In this document: positions 29,789-40,710 of the stretch, piece after piece
How the letters are laid out: each line of letters starts with the position of its first letter
Position numbering within the stretch: the stretch's first letter is position 1
Source: Neocallimastix lanati (nom. inval.)
Taxonomy: Eukaryota > Neocallimastigomycota > Neocallimastigomycetes > Neocallimastigales > Neocallimastigaceae
Reading direction: 5' to 3'
Assembly (NCBI GenBank): GCA_016946835.1
Contig: JACVTC010000227.1
Coordinates: forward strand, 1 to 47,500
Length of the DNA stretch: 47,500 bases
Notes under the pieces: model-generated
Seen by the model: only the letters and a program-made list of their open reading frames with translations
What the model was told of the DNA's origin: nothing
Database searches by the model: none
Position numbers and translations under genes: made by a program

Positions 29789-30499
29789 CTATTAATATAA
29801 TTTTATAGGCATAAAAGAAAATCATAAACGATAATAGAAATTTATACATTATCCATTTCATTTCACTATTTAAATAGGATTGAAAAAAAAAAAAAAAATT
29901 ATTTATTACTGTTATATATAAAAATAAAATTAAATACAGTTAGTTAAAGTTGTTTTTGCTATAGAATTAATAATGAAACACACTTTGTTATAAAACTTTT
30001 AATTATTAAAAAATCAAACAAAAAAAAATAAAAAATGATTATGAATTAAAAAATGATTATGAATATTAATAATAATAATATTCATATAATAATAATTTTC
30101 ATATGATGCAGATTTAAAATAATGCAAAGAATTGAAATTATAATAATTTAAAATAAAATTTAAAAGTAATATTAATGGATTAATTATTAAAGCCTTGGGA
30201 AAATAATAATAATTATAATATTAAATAAAAATATAAATATTAATAATAAATTTAATAATATTAATAAGTTTAATTATATTAATAATAATTTTAATAATAA
30301 TGAATATCCCAATTGAATTTTTTTTGTTTGGTTTTGCTTATTAATTTATATTTATTAATTCATTTATTAATTTATTTATTTAATATTTTTTTTGTATTTA
30401 AAAAAAAAAAAAAAAAAAAAAAGTGAGAATAACTTTATTGATCAAATAGTTTACCCACAAAAGAATATTAAAATTTAAAAATTAGAATTAATAAAGTTT
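29789..30499. other. AT-rich spacer
   Basis: A direct repeat AAAAATGATTATGAAT (30030 and 30048), AAT-rich text to 30310 and A23 (30400-30422). No gene seen. Confidence 0.7.
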
Positions 30500-30722
30500 A
30501 ATATTAATAAATAATAAATAATAAATATTAAATAATAATTAATAAATAATAATAAATAATAAATAATAAATAATCAACAATTAATAATAAATATTAAATA
30601 TTAAATATTAAATATTAAATAATAATAAATAAATAAATAAATAAATAAATAATAAATAATGGAATAATAAATAATAAATAAATAAATAAATAATAAATAA
30701 TAATTAATAATAAATAAATAAT
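30500..30722 (+). repeat. Composite AAT/AAAT/AATATTA array
   Basis: Mixed TAATAAA, AAATATT and AAAT units with a TAATGGAATAA interruption at about 30658. Confidence 0.85.
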
Positions 30723-31297
30723 TATAGTTTGTTAGTTACAGATTCTATTAATATAAAATGATTTATACTTATTTAGAGTTTATTATTATATTATCCTAGT
30801 TAAGTTTTATTCATTTACAAATAAATTTCCCATAAATAAAAAGAAAAAAAAATAATAATAAAAAAAAAAAAAAACATTGTTTTACTATTTTTATTTTTAT
30901 TTATTTATTTATTTATTTATTTTATAAAATATAATAATAATAGTAATAATGATGATGCCAGTTGATGTTATGGAATCCCATTTATAATATTATAGAGAAT
31001 AGAATTGATTTAAATGCATATTAAATGGTCAATAATACTTATTAATTATCCTAACTATCTAAAATATATGATATAATTAGAAATAAAAATAAAACATAAA
31101 TAAAAAAAAAAAGGTTTAAAATATATAAATATATATATTTTTTTTCTCATACAAATGTTTTAAAACTTTTTCAAAAAAAAAAAAAAAGTTAAACATTTAT
31201 GGTTAAATGAAAATAAAAATAAAAAAAAAAATGAAAATGAAAATGATTTAAGAAAGGAAAAAAAAAAAAAGTTTCATTTCTATTTTTTCTTTTTTTC

Positions 31298-31328
<31 letters not shown>

Positions 31329-31426
31329 TTAAATGACATTATCTACCATGTTATCATTATTTTTTTTTTCTATATAATTTTCAAATGTTTTTTTTTTTTT
31401 TTCTAAATAATTAAATAATTAAATAA

Positions 31427-31458
<32 letters not shown>

Positions 31459-31574
31459 AATTAATAATAAATAAAATAATAATTAAAATAATAAAATAAT
31501 TAATAATTGAATAATTATTAAATAATAATAAAATCATTCCATTTATCCAATAGAAAAGAAATTGCTTTGCTCTT

Positions 31575-31607
<33 letters not shown>

Positions 31608-31608
31608 C
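30723..31608. other. AT-rich spacer with a TnAn junction
   Basis: T16 (31298-31313) runs straight into A15 (31314-31328). AAAT/AAT arrays occupy 31410-31520, and A26 lies at 31582-31607. A mixed patch lies at 30950-30985. No gene seen. Confidence 0.65.
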
Positions 31609-31798
31609 GAATATAAAAAAAAAAGATACACAATAAAATTAAATAATTTAAGGAATATAAAAAAAAAAAAAAAGATACACAATAAAATTAAATAATTTAA
31701 GGAATATAAAAAAAAAAAAAAAGATACACAATAAAATTAAATAATTTAAGGAATATAAAAAAAAAAAAAAAGATACACAATAAAATTAAATAATTTAA
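31609..31798 (+). repeat. 49-bp tandem array, four near-identical copies
   Basis: Each copy has GAATATA, a poly(A) tract, GATACACAATAAAATTAAAT and AATTTAAG. GATACAC starts at 31625, 31674, 31723 and 31772, exactly 49 bp apart; the first copy has a shorter A-run. Near-identity points to recent expansion. Confidence 0.95.
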
Positions 31799-32150
31799 TC
31801 CATACCAACAAAATGGAAGGTTTAAAAATTTCATTCTATTTATTATATATATTAATATATAATGGAATATATTACTAATAAATAAAATATGTTTTATTTA
31901 TAAAAATAAAAAAAAAATTTTTTTAATTAATTGAAAATTAAAAATAAAGTATTAAATAAATTTAAAAAGCATACAACAACAACAATCAATACAAAGCATA
32001 AAACTAATAATAGTAATAATACTAAAAAAAAAAAAAATAAAATAAATAAAATAAAATAAAAAACAAAAATATAACAAAAATGAATATACACATACTATGA
32101 TAAAATATTTAAAGATATAAAAAGTTATTAATTGTATTAGAAAAAAAAAA
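31799..32150. other. AT-rich spacer
   Basis: Includes (AAC)4 at 31974-31985 and AAAAT units near 32036-32062. No gene seen. Confidence 0.7.
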
Positions 32151-32170
32151 TATATATATATATATATATA
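32151..32170. repeat. (TA)10 microsatellite
   Basis: Perfect dinucleotide repeat between A10 and T8. Confidence 0.95.
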
Positions 32171-32205
32171 TTTTTTTTAATTATTATAATAATTTTTATA
32201 GTTAA

Positions 32206-32295
32206 AAATATAATCATCTATTCCATAAAGCATTAATTCGAGTAGTCAATAATAAATACACAGTGATCATAATAAATAACAAGATGTCATACTAA
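32206..32295 (+). other. Coding-like islet, 29 codons
   Basis: Between TAA (32203) and TAA (32293) the frame reads KYNHLFHKALIRVVNNKY, then TVIIINNKMSY. The mixed composition continues to about 32410 without a stop-free frame under the standard code. A T-rich tract with AG (32200) lies upstream. In another frame the same bases read plausibly if TAA/TAG were sense. Undecidable by eye; relic or chance. Confidence 0.17.
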
Positions 32296-32407
32296 TTTAA
32301 TAAAAGATCGACATTAACTTATTGTTATTAAACTTATTATGAGTAGTTAAATACTTGTAATGAGTTTAATCACAATCATTAGAATTTATCCTTAAGAATT
32401 GATTTTA

Positions 32408-32511
32408 ATATATAAATAAATAAATACATAAATAAATAATAAATAGTAAATAAATAAATAATAAATAACATATAGATATATAAATAAATAATGAATAAAT
32501 AAATAAATAAA
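32408..32511 (+). repeat. AAAT array with TACATA and GAATA variants
   Basis: AAAT tetramers with interspersed TAGTAAATA, ACATATAGATATA and ATGAATAA units. Confidence 0.85.
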
Positions 32512-32832
32512 TTTAGGAGTTTAATCATTTGAACACTATATTAAAAATAAAAATAAAAATAAAATAAAATAAAAATAAAAATAAAAAAATAATTTAAAAT
32601 AAAACAAAGGGTTAATAAATTTAAATAAATAAATAAAAAAAAAGGATGAAACATTACTCTAATTAAAAAACAAAATAAAATAAAAGAAAAAAAGAAAAGA
32701 AAGGCTTTGAAATAAAACACTTGCTTTTTTTATTAAAGAATGATTTTATTAAAATCTACTACTATTATATATAAATTATGTTTAAAAAAATAAACTAAAA
32801 CTTTATAATAAAATATATTTAATATAAATTAA
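32512..32832. other. A-rich spacer
   Basis: (AAAAAT)n at 32543-32590, then irregular A-rich sequence. No gene seen. Confidence 0.7.
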
Positions 32833-32893
32833 ATGAATAAATAATAAATAAATAACAATTAAATATATGAATAAATAATAAATAAATAAATAG
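32833..32893 (+). repeat. Duplicated ATGAATAAATAATAAATAAA block
   Basis: Two copies separated by ACAATTAAAT. Confidence 0.85.
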
Positions 32894-33240
32894 CATACTA
32901 TTAATATGTAATAATATAAAAAAAAAGAATAATCTATATTAAAAAGTTTCTTTTTATTTTTTATTTTTTTTTTCTTATTTATTTTATATTGATCACCAAA
33001 TAAGGAAAGTTAAAAAAATAAAAGGAAATTATTAATTAAAATGTTTTCATTTTTTATTTTTTATTTTATTTTATTGTTTTATTTTTTTTTATAAAATAAA
33101 AAAAAAAATTAATAATTTTAAATGGAAAAATAGAATATTCTAAAATAAATAAAATATAATAAAATTTAAAATAAATAAAAAAAAAATAAAGTAAATCAGT
33201 AAATAAATAAAATAAAAAAATTTATTAAATCATTATTAAA
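32894..33240. other. AT-rich spacer
   Basis: TTTTA repeats near 33046-33090 and AAAT/AAAAT text to 33225. No gene seen. Confidence 0.7.
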
Positions 33241-33244
33241 TCTA

Positions 33245-33478
33245 TTGTTTATTATTATTAAAAAAAATATTTATATATTTATATATTCATTATATTTTAT
33301 ATGCTTTTTCATCATATCATTTTTTTTTTTGTTTTTTTTTTTTGTTTTTCCAACACTTTTTATTTTTATTTTTATTTATTTATTTATTTATATCAATATA
33401 TCAATACATCTATATCTATCAATACTTTTATTTTTTTTATTTTTAATTGTAATTTTAATTTTAATGTTCATTAATTAA
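33245..33478 (+). CDS. Doubtful 77-codon hydrophobic frame
   Basis: Starts MFIIIKKNIYIFIYSLYFIC, contains FPTLFIF after a poly-Phe stretch and ends in LILMFIN. Nearly all residues are Ile, Phe, Leu or Tyr, as expected from T-rich DNA. No family recognised. Probably chance. Confidence 0.1.
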   Translation: MFIIIKKNIYIFIYSLYFICFFIISFFFLFFFFVFPTLFIFIFIYLFIYINISIHLYLSILLFFLFLIVILILMFIN

Positions 33479-34140
33479 AAAACTTTGATTTTTTATTTAT
33501 CCTGACTATCCATAACATTTTAGCATCATAAAAATTTGGTTAAGGAATTATTATCTATAAATATTATATATTAATTATTACTATTATTATTATTATTTTT
33601 TATTTATTACTATTTATTATTAATTTTTTTTTTTTTTTTTTTTGTGAATTACTATTATCAAAAAAAAAAAAAAAAAAAAAAAAAGCAAGAGAGGAAGAGA
33701 TAAAAAAATAATAATATATATATCTTTAATTAGACTTTTTATTATTATTATTAATTATATTATAAAACAAGCTAAAACAAAAACAAAAATATGATATAAA
33801 ATAAAATTCTAAATTTATTTTATTTTATTTTTTAATAAATCATTTTATAAATATATATATTAATTATATATAAATATATATATATTTTTTTTTATTTTTT
33901 TTTATTTTTTTTTTAGAATTTCTATTATTATTTGTTTGTTTGTTTTTATATATTTATTTTATTTTATAAAATTTATTTTTTATTTTGTATTTTGTCGGTT
34001 TATATTTTGTATTTTGTATTTTTTTTATTATTTTTTTGTATTCATTCATTCATTTTTTTATTATTTTAACCATAATTAACTTATTTAAGAATTGAAAAGA
34101 AACAAAACAATTAAAAACAAAACAAAACATTGGCAGAGAC
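33479..34140. other. AT-rich spacer with homopolymers
   Basis: T20 (33624-33643) and A25 (33660-33684) face each other and could pair. A purine patch follows (GCAAGAGAGGAAGAGA). (TTTG)3 lies at 33931-33943 and TATTTTG units at 33980-34020. No gene seen. Confidence 0.65.
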
Positions 34141-34145
34141 ACCCT

Positions 34146-34163
34146 ACACACACACACACACAC
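34146..34163 (+). repeat. (AC)9 microsatellite
   Basis: The only CA repeat in the window, inside a G/C-bearing patch starting TTGGCAGAGACACCC (34129). Confidence 0.95.
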
Positions 34164-34180
34164 CACAATACAAATACAAA

Positions 34181-34438
34181 TAAATAATAAAATAAAATAA
34201 AATAAAATAAAAAGTAGAATATTAAATAAGAAAGTACAGATTGAATAAAATAAAATAATAAAATAAAATAAATAATAAAACAAAATAAATAGTAAAACTA
34301 AATAAATAATAAAATAATAAAATAATAAAATAAAATAAAAAATAATAAAACAAAATAAATAATAAAATAATAAAATAATAAAATAATAAAATAATAAAAT
34401 AATAAAATAATAAAATAAAATAAAATAAAAATATAATA
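34181..34438 (+). repeat. Composite AAAAT/ATAATAAA array
   Basis: AAAAT units, a mixed insert (34212-34243) and ATAATAAA octamers, perfect for about seven units at 34362-34420. Long minus-strand open frames here are a product of the repeat. Confidence 0.9.
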
Positions 34439-34568
34439 TATATATATATATAACAAAGCAACAATAAATCATTAATTATGAATCATTGGTGATACAAAAA
34501 CACACTATCAGACACAAACTATAAAATTAGAATAGAATTAAAAAATAGAATAAAAATGAAAAAAAATG

Positions 34569-34600
<32 letters not shown>

Positions 34601-34679
34601 CTAAAGTAAATCAAAAAATAAAAGAAAAAAAAGAAAAAAAAAAAAAAAAAAAAAAGAGAACTTTAATACAATTAAGTAC
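34439..34679. other. A-rich spacer
   Basis: A mixed patch at 34480-34520, then A25 (34570-34594) and A22 (34634-34655). GTAAATC is repeated at 34595 and 34605. No gene seen. Confidence 0.7.
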
Positions 34680-34820
34680 AAAAATTTTAATAATAAAAAA
34701 ATTTTAATAATAAAAAAATTTTAATAATAAAAAAATTTTAATAATAATAAAAATTTTAATAATAAAAAAATTTTAATAATAATAAAAATTTTAATAATAA
34801 TAAAAATTTTAATAATAAAA
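34680..34820 (+). repeat. 17/18-bp minisatellite, 8 copies
   Basis: AAATTTTAATAATAAAA with TTTTAAT at 34685, 34702, 34719, 34736, 34754, 34771, 34789 and 34807; length varies by A-run and AAT number. Confidence 0.9.
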
Positions 34821-35287
34821 ATTTTTTTTTTCATTTTTTGTATTTTGGCTAAAAAAAAAAATGTTTGGGTAATATTAATTATTGTATATTAAAATAAATT
34901 AAAAAAAAAAAAAATTAAACAAATAAAAATAAAAATAAAAATAAAATAAAATAAAAATAAAAATAAAATAAAATTTTACCAAGGATTAAAAAGATAAAGA
35001 AAAAAAAAGAAAAATATATATATTGAAAATAAATAAATAAATAAAAATACTAATTAAATAAATAATTAAATATATAAATAAATAATTAAATAAAAATAAA
35101 TAATGGATTAAATAATTAAAAATAATTGATCCTATTTTTATATATATGTATTTTTTTTAATATTTAAACATTCAATAATTATATAAATATTTATTATATA
35201 TAAATATATTCATATATTTATTAAAATGTATATAATATCAAAAAAAAAAAATTTTTTTTTTTTTTATACTGAATACAACTAAATACT
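34821..35287. other. AT-rich spacer
   Basis: AAAAAT units at 34921-34975, AAAT/AATTAAAT text to 35110. No gene seen. Confidence 0.7.
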
Positions 35288-35331
35288 ATTATTCAATTAT
35301 TCAATTATTCAATTATTCAATTATTCAATTA
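35288..35331 (+). repeat. (ATTCAATT)5 array
   Basis: Five perfect octamers, then ATTTATTATT text. Confidence 0.95.
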
Positions 35332-35529
35332 TTTATTATTGTATTATTTATTATTTTATTATTCAATTATTTGTTTTATTAATTAATTATTATTTATTTA
35401 TTTATTATTAATTAATAATTATTTACTATATGATTTATAAACATAAAAATATGACAATAAATTCTAATTCATCATCTTTTTATGAAATATTGTGTTCAGT
35501 GAGGCTGTTGAAAAAAAAAAAAAAAAATA

Positions 35530-35638
35530 CAAATTATATAAAAATTATATAAATAATATAAATTACATAAATTACATAAATTATATAAATTATATAAATT
35601 ATATAAATAATATAAATTATATAAATAATATAAATTAT
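35530..35638 (+). repeat. TTATATAAA nonamer array
   Basis: About eleven units with TTACATAAA and AATATAAA variants. Follows a small mixed patch at 35482-35512 (TGTGTTCAGTGAGGCTGTTG). Confidence 0.9.
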
Positions 35639-35713
35639 AATTATTTTATAAAATAATCATTACAATCGTTTAATTAGTAATATTTTATTATTTAAAAGTG
35701 TTAATTTAAAGCC

Positions 35714-35917
35714 TTAAAAAAATAAAAATAATAATAAATGAAATAATAAAATAATAAAATAAAAGTTGAAATAAAATTTATTCATATTAATGTTGTAAAT
35801 TAATAAATATAAAATAAAATCAATGAATTGTATGAGTATTCTATATATATCTATACATAATTTTGATTCAATTCTATATTTTGATACCATACCATACAAT
35901 ATAATACAATATACCAT
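35714..35917 (-). CDS. Candidate 67-codon frame, minus strand
   Basis: ATG at 35917 on the minus strand. The first 30 residues are varied (MVYCIILYGMVSKYRIESKL, then CIDIYRILIQFIDF) and the rest is hydrophobic, finishing with Phe/Leu. Unlike most frames here it does not read through a simple repeat until its last third. A membrane segment at about residues 30-42 is plausible. No family recognised. Possibly real, probably chance. Confidence 0.2.
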   Translation of the reverse strand: MVYCIILYGMVSKYRIESKLCIDIYRILIQFIDFILYLLIYNINMNKFYFNFYFIILLFHLLLFLFF

Positions 35918-35931
35918 ATATTTATTCTATT

Positions 35932-36332
35932 CTATTTTATTTATTTATCTATCTATTTATTTATTATTCTACTCCTAGTATTTATTTATCTATATATTTA
36001 TTTATTCATTTACTTTTAGTATTTTTGGAAAAAAGGAACATTTTGTATATAAAAAAAAAAGAATTTAGAGTGTACCTTCTACATTATATATTTATTTGTA
36101 TATATATAATATATATAAAATGTAAAATAAATAAATAAATAAATAAAAACAATTCTTTAATAATTTTTTTTTATTTAAATTTCTTTCTATTCTTTTTCTT
36201 CTTCTATTAATAACCCTATTTCTATGTGTTTTTTTTTTTTTTTTTTAAAAAAATATATATATTTATATATATTAATTTTTTTTTTTTATTTTTCCTTTTA
36301 TTCCTTTTTTTGGTTTTATTTTTAGTTTTATT
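35932..36332. other. AT-rich spacer with a diverged duplication
   Basis: TATTTATCTATCTATTTATT and similar text occurs around 35941 and 35979, each with an AGTATTT end. The rest is T-rich. No gene seen. Confidence 0.65.
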
Positions 36333-36515
36333 TTAATTTTTAATTTTTAAATTAAAATAAATATTTTCCAAAAAAAAAAACAAAAAAAAAAATTTTTTTT
36401 TTCCTTCTTTATTATCGTCATCACTTTTTTTTTTTTTTTTTTTTTCTACTTTACAATAGTACTTGTTCAGCATATTACTAATATATAAGTAATGATATAC
36501 AAACAGCAACAACAA
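36333..36515 (-). CDS. Candidate 60-codon frame, minus strand
   Basis: ATG at 36515 on the minus strand. It reads MLLLFVYHYLYISNMLNKYY, then CKVE, a Lys run, SDDDNKEG, Lys and Phe runs, and ends ENIYFNLKIKN. The first 24 residues resemble a signal anchor, with CTG, GTA and AAC codons unusual here; the acidic-basic middle is not a simple reading of a repeat. The Lys and Phe runs come from poly(T)/poly(A). No family recognised. Confidence 0.22.
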   Translation of the reverse strand: MLLLFVYHYLYISNMLNKYYCKVEKKKKKKSDDDNKEGKKKFFFLFFFLENIYFNLKIKN

Positions 36516-36538
36516 ATATCACTAAATTAAAAATAAAT

Positions 36539-36557
36539 TAGAAGAAGAAGAAGAAGA
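36539..36557 (+). repeat. (AGA)6 microsatellite
   Basis: Six trimers before a poly(A) run. Confidence 0.9.
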
Positions 36558-36567
36558 AAAAAAAATT

Positions 36568-36642
36568 TATTATTCTAAATAAATTATTAAATTTTTTTTG
36601 TTTTTTTTTTTTTTTTTTTTTTATTATTATTCTAAATAAATT
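36568..36642 (+). repeat. Direct repeat TTATTATTCTAAATAAATTA
   Basis: Two copies flank T22 (36601-36622). Confidence 0.85.
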
Positions 36643-38137
36643 AGTATTCGCTGTTAGATAACATATATATATCTATATTTAAAATAATAATTATACTAAT
36701 AATAATAATAATAATAATAATTTTTTTTTTTTTTTTTAATTTTATTTTTAATTAAATTTTCTTCTTTTTTTTAATTATTATTATTATTATAAAATTCTAA
36801 ATAATCGTTTATTATCATTTAAAGTTTTGTTAGTTAAAAAATGTTTAATTTCCCGAAAAATAAAAATATATGAAAATAAAAAATAAAAAATAATTATTAA
36901 AAAAAAAAAAAAAAAAAAAAGAAAAATAGTTACTCTCTCCATAACAAAAACACCCTCATTATACATAAAAAAAAAAAAACATATATATATATTAGATAAA
37001 TTTTGTACAATAATAATATAGATAGATAGATAGATTATTCATTATTTTATATATATCTATTTATATAAAAAAAAAAAAAAAAAGAAATATTAATTTGTTT
37101 TTTTTTATCCTTGTAATTCTGTATTTCCCAATTATTAAATAAATATTTTTAATTTTTAATTTTAAATTATTAATTATATTATAGTTTATTTTATTTTTTT
37201 ATTTTTTTTTTTTTAATTCATTTTCAATTAGGTTCACTTTTTATTATTGTATCTTTTGTTCATTTATTAATTTTTAAATTGTAATTTTTTTTTCTGTATA
37301 TTTATCATGCTTTATTATTATTATTATTATTATTAAAGATTATATATTAAAATTGTTTAAAATAAGAAAAAAAAAAGTGTACCTTTTTTTTTTTAATCAT
37401 TTTATATACAAATTATTATTATATATTATAGTATACTCTATAAATTTTAAGGCTTTGAAATATTAAAAAATAATAATAATAATAATAATAATAAGAAGAA
37501 CATATTATTAATAAAAAAAAAATTTACATTTTTGTTCCCTATGGTTGTCACATTAGTCAATAATAATTATATTAATATTACTATTCATAAAAAAGAGAAA
37601 AAAGAAAATAATAATTTTTATTTCTTTTTTTATTTTTCTTTTTTTTTTCATTTATTGATTTATTTATTTTAAATAAAAATAAAAAAATAAAATTCATATA
37701 TCTATATTTAATATAATTAATATTATTAATTATTAATTATAAATTAGTATTAATTATTAATTATTATTTATTATTAATTAGTATTTTTTTTTTTTTTTAA
37801 ATTTTTTTTTTATAAATTAATATTTCCATATAATTTTTTTTATTTTATTTTTTTTTTGTCCTAATGTACTTTTTATATATTTTATATATTATGCTTTTTT
37901 TTTTAATATACATTTTATATATTCTATTTATTTCTATTTATATATATATGTATATATTTTTTTTTTAATTATACATTTTTTATATATAAAGTTTTTTTTT
38001 TTTTTTTTCCTTAATTAAATAAATTATTATTATCATTATTTTTTAATTTAAAATGGAAAATATACAATAGAAAAATAGACACTTTTTATTATTATTATTT
38101 TTTTCTTTTGACTTATATATATAGTAATATTATATAT
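36643..38137. other. AT-rich spacer
   Basis: A22 (36899-36920), (GATA)4 near 37019-37034, ATT (37317-37338), AAT (37470-37492) and TAATTATTAAT repeats (37720-37790). Small mixed patches at 36940-36960 and 37540-37560. No gene seen. Confidence 0.65.
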
Positions 38138-38215
38138 ATGTATATTTTTTTAATAATAATAATAATTCTTGAATATATAAGGCTAGTTGAATTGGTTGAA
38201 TGTCATATAAACTAA
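38138..38215 (+). CDS. 25-codon frame with ATG
   Basis: Reads MYIFLIIIIILEYIRLVELV, then ECHIN and TAA at 38213. The Ile run comes from an AAT array, while the end (38171-38212) is a G-bearing islet with GAA, AGG, GTT and TTG codons. A short hydrophobic leader followed by a charged end. Too short to assert. Confidence 0.13.
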   Translation: MYIFLIIIIILEYIRLVELVECHIN

Positions 38216-38586
38216 ACATTTATTATTATATTAAAAATATTAAAAAAAATAAATAATTTTTTTTTTTTTTTACGTACATCTTAAAAAAAAAAAAAAGAAC
38301 AATTTAACAATTTAAAATTTAACCATTTTTAGTTTAAAATTCATTATTATTATGATTATTATTAATATTACTGACTTTGATATATATTTATATATTAATA
38401 CTAAAAAAAAAAAAATTATAATATTTTTAATGTAACCATTATTATTTTTTTATTATATAATATTTATTATATATGAAAGGGAATGTTGAATATTATTATT
38501 ATAATTAATGAAAAGTAATCTAAACTAAATTTTTTAAATTTTTTTAATTAAATTTTTAAAATGCAAATAAATAAATAAAAAGATAA
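38216..38586. other. AT-rich spacer
   Basis: Poly(T)/poly(A) blocks and irregular AT text. No gene seen. Confidence 0.7.
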
Positions 38587-38700
38587 AAATTAAAAAATTA
38601 ATAAATTAAAATTTAATAAATTAAAAAATTAATAAATGAAAATTAATAAATTAAAAAATTAATAAATTAAAAATAATAAATGAAAATTAATAAATTAAAA
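38587..38700 (+). repeat. AATTAATAAATTAAAA array
   Basis: About seven units of 14-16 bases, several with an AATGAA variant. Confidence 0.85.
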
Positions 38701-39936
38701 ATAGTGTTCACTTTTCATCATTAAAAAAAATGAAAAATTGAGAAAATTTTATTATTAAAAAAAGAAAAAAGAAAAAAGAAAAGAAAAAAAATTTTTTTAT
38801 TTTATTTAATAATTAATTTATTTAAATTTATTTAATTTGGTTATTTATTATTATTAAAAATGTTTTTTTTTTTTTTTATAATTATTTTTAATTTAAATAA
38901 AAATATATATTATATATTTCTTTTATTAAATATTATTATTTATTCTCATTATTTTGATTATCCCATTATCATACGTTTTTTTTTTTTTTTTTTACTTTAC
39001 AATCATCATAATAATACTATTTATAATATTTAAACATTAGAATAAATTTAAAAATATTAGAAGAAACAAAATAGTTAAAGAAAAAATAATATAAAATAAA
39101 AAATAATATAAAATAAAAATAATTATTATTATTCTTAATTTTTATTATTATTGTTATTTATTATTTTTACAAACAAATAGTAATAATAATAATATATAAC
39201 TGATAAAATAAATATACATTTAAAGTAATAATGAAAGAAAATAAAAAAAGCCTTTTTTTACCATAAATAAATATCACATGAAATGGGTAAAGCCTAAAAT
39301 ATCTTTTTTAAAAAAAAAAATAGAAGTTAATGAATGAATGAATAAATAAATAAATAAATTAATAACTAATTAAAAAAAGAAATCAACATAAATTAAAATA
39401 ATTAAAAAATTATAAAAAAAAAATTAACAAAAAAAAATAAAAAAATAAAAAAATAAAAAAAAAAACATAAAATTAAAATAATTAATTAAATATTTAATGA
39501 TGATGAATTATTTACTAATTAAAATTAAGGTAGAACATCAAAAAAAAAAAAAAATTTTAAAAAAAAAAATTAAAAAAAAATAAATAAATAAAATAAATAA
39601 ATATGTAAAATAAAATAAAAAAAAATTATAAATAAAAAAATTATAAAAAAATTAATAGATTAATAGATATAAATTTTTGTTTATCTAATTTGATTTGGAT
39701 AAATCATTCATAAAAATATAAAAATATGAATTATTAATACTAACATTATTATTAATAATATTATGATTATAAGAGTAGCATTAATACAATATTTAATAAT
39801 TATAATAATAATAATAGTAATTATAATAATAAATACAATAATTATTATTATTATTTATTGGTAATTCCCAGTACTTTTTGTTATTGTTAATTACTAATAT
39901 TTTTTTTTTTTATTAAATATTTTTTAATTTTTAATT
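38701..39936. other. AT-rich spacer
   Basis: Includes a duplicated AAAAAATAATATAAAATA (39083 and 39101), AATG/AAAT units at 39327-39360, and long A-rich text at 39400-39660. No gene seen. Confidence 0.7.

Positions 39937-39975
<39 letters not shown>
39937..39975 (+). repeat. (TTTA)n microsatellite
   Basis: About ten tetramers. Confidence 0.95.
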
Positions 39976-40027
39976 TATATATAAATTCAATTACTTTTTT
40001 ATATAATTATTATTCTATATCCATTAA

Positions 40028-40165
40028 TTTATAATTCATCTACCACATTATATTAGAATATTCGGTTTTATGCATTCATTCCTTCATTCATTTATGAAGA
40101 ACATAACTGAAATGCAAGTTTTTTTTTTATCTTTTGGGGATAAAAACTTTGATCACCGAGTTTAA
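40028..40165 (+). CDS. Candidate small coding islet, 31 codons from ATG
   Basis: Stop-free between TAA (40025) and TAA (40163). Before the ATG it reads FIIHLPHYIRIFGF; from ATG 40070 it reads MHSFLHSFMKNITEMQV, then FFLSFGDKNFDHRV. Two further in-frame ATGs follow (40094 and 40112). It has varied amino acids, no simple repeat, and codons such as AAG, AAC, GGG, GAT, CAC and CGA that contrast with the flanks. The end of the G/C-bearing islet coincides with the stop. It is one of the better coding candidates, but short and without a recognised family. It could be a last exon. Confidence 0.25.
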   Translation, partial: FIIHLPHYIRIFGFMHSFLHSFMKNITEMQVFFLSFGDKNFDHRV

Positions 40166-40171
40166 AAAATA

Positions 40172-40294
40172 ATATTTATTATAATTATTTATTAATTATA
40201 ATTATTTATTTATTATAATTATTTATTAATTATAATTATTTATTAATTAAAATTATTTATTAATTATAATTATTTATTATAATTAATTAATAAT
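40172..40294 (+). repeat. ATTATAATTATTTATTA array
   Basis: About seven 12-18 base units built from TAATTATTTATTA, starting seven bases after the preceding frame. Confidence 0.85.
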
Positions 40295-40680
40295 TTATGT
40301 AAAAAAAAAAAATAAATTAGTCATCCTTTTTTTTTCAATATAACAACATAAAAAAAAAAAAAAAAAGGATGAATAAAGATGAATTATTTTTTTTTAAAAA
40401 AAAAATAAATAAATAAATCTTATTTTATTATTTTAATTTTTTTTTTATATTAATTGAAAGAAAAAAAAATTTAGCAAATAAAACATAAATAAAAAAAAAA
40501 TTATTTGGATTTGATTTAATTCTAATCAGTTCATTATTCGTTTTTTTTTTTTTTATAAGCTAACAGATGATAATAATGGAAAGTTTTTAATAATTACTGG
40601 CATCTATATATTTTATTGCTTTTGTTTTTATAAATTATTTATTACTTATTATTTAATTATTATTTAATATTTACTTATTT

Positions 40681-40710
40681 ATTATTCCATTATTCCATTA
40701 TTCCATTATT
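40681..40710 (+). repeat. (ATTATTCC)3 octamer repeat
   Basis: Three perfect octamers. Confidence 0.9.

Noticed and set aside
31609-31798. CRISPR-like regular spacing
   Set aside because: The 49-bp units are ident­ical end to end, with no unique spacers; a plain tandem repeat.
34050-34472. 140- and 80-codon minus-strand frames
   Set aside because: They read through the AAAAT/ATAATAAA array and the CA repeat (as CVCVC); low complexity throughout.
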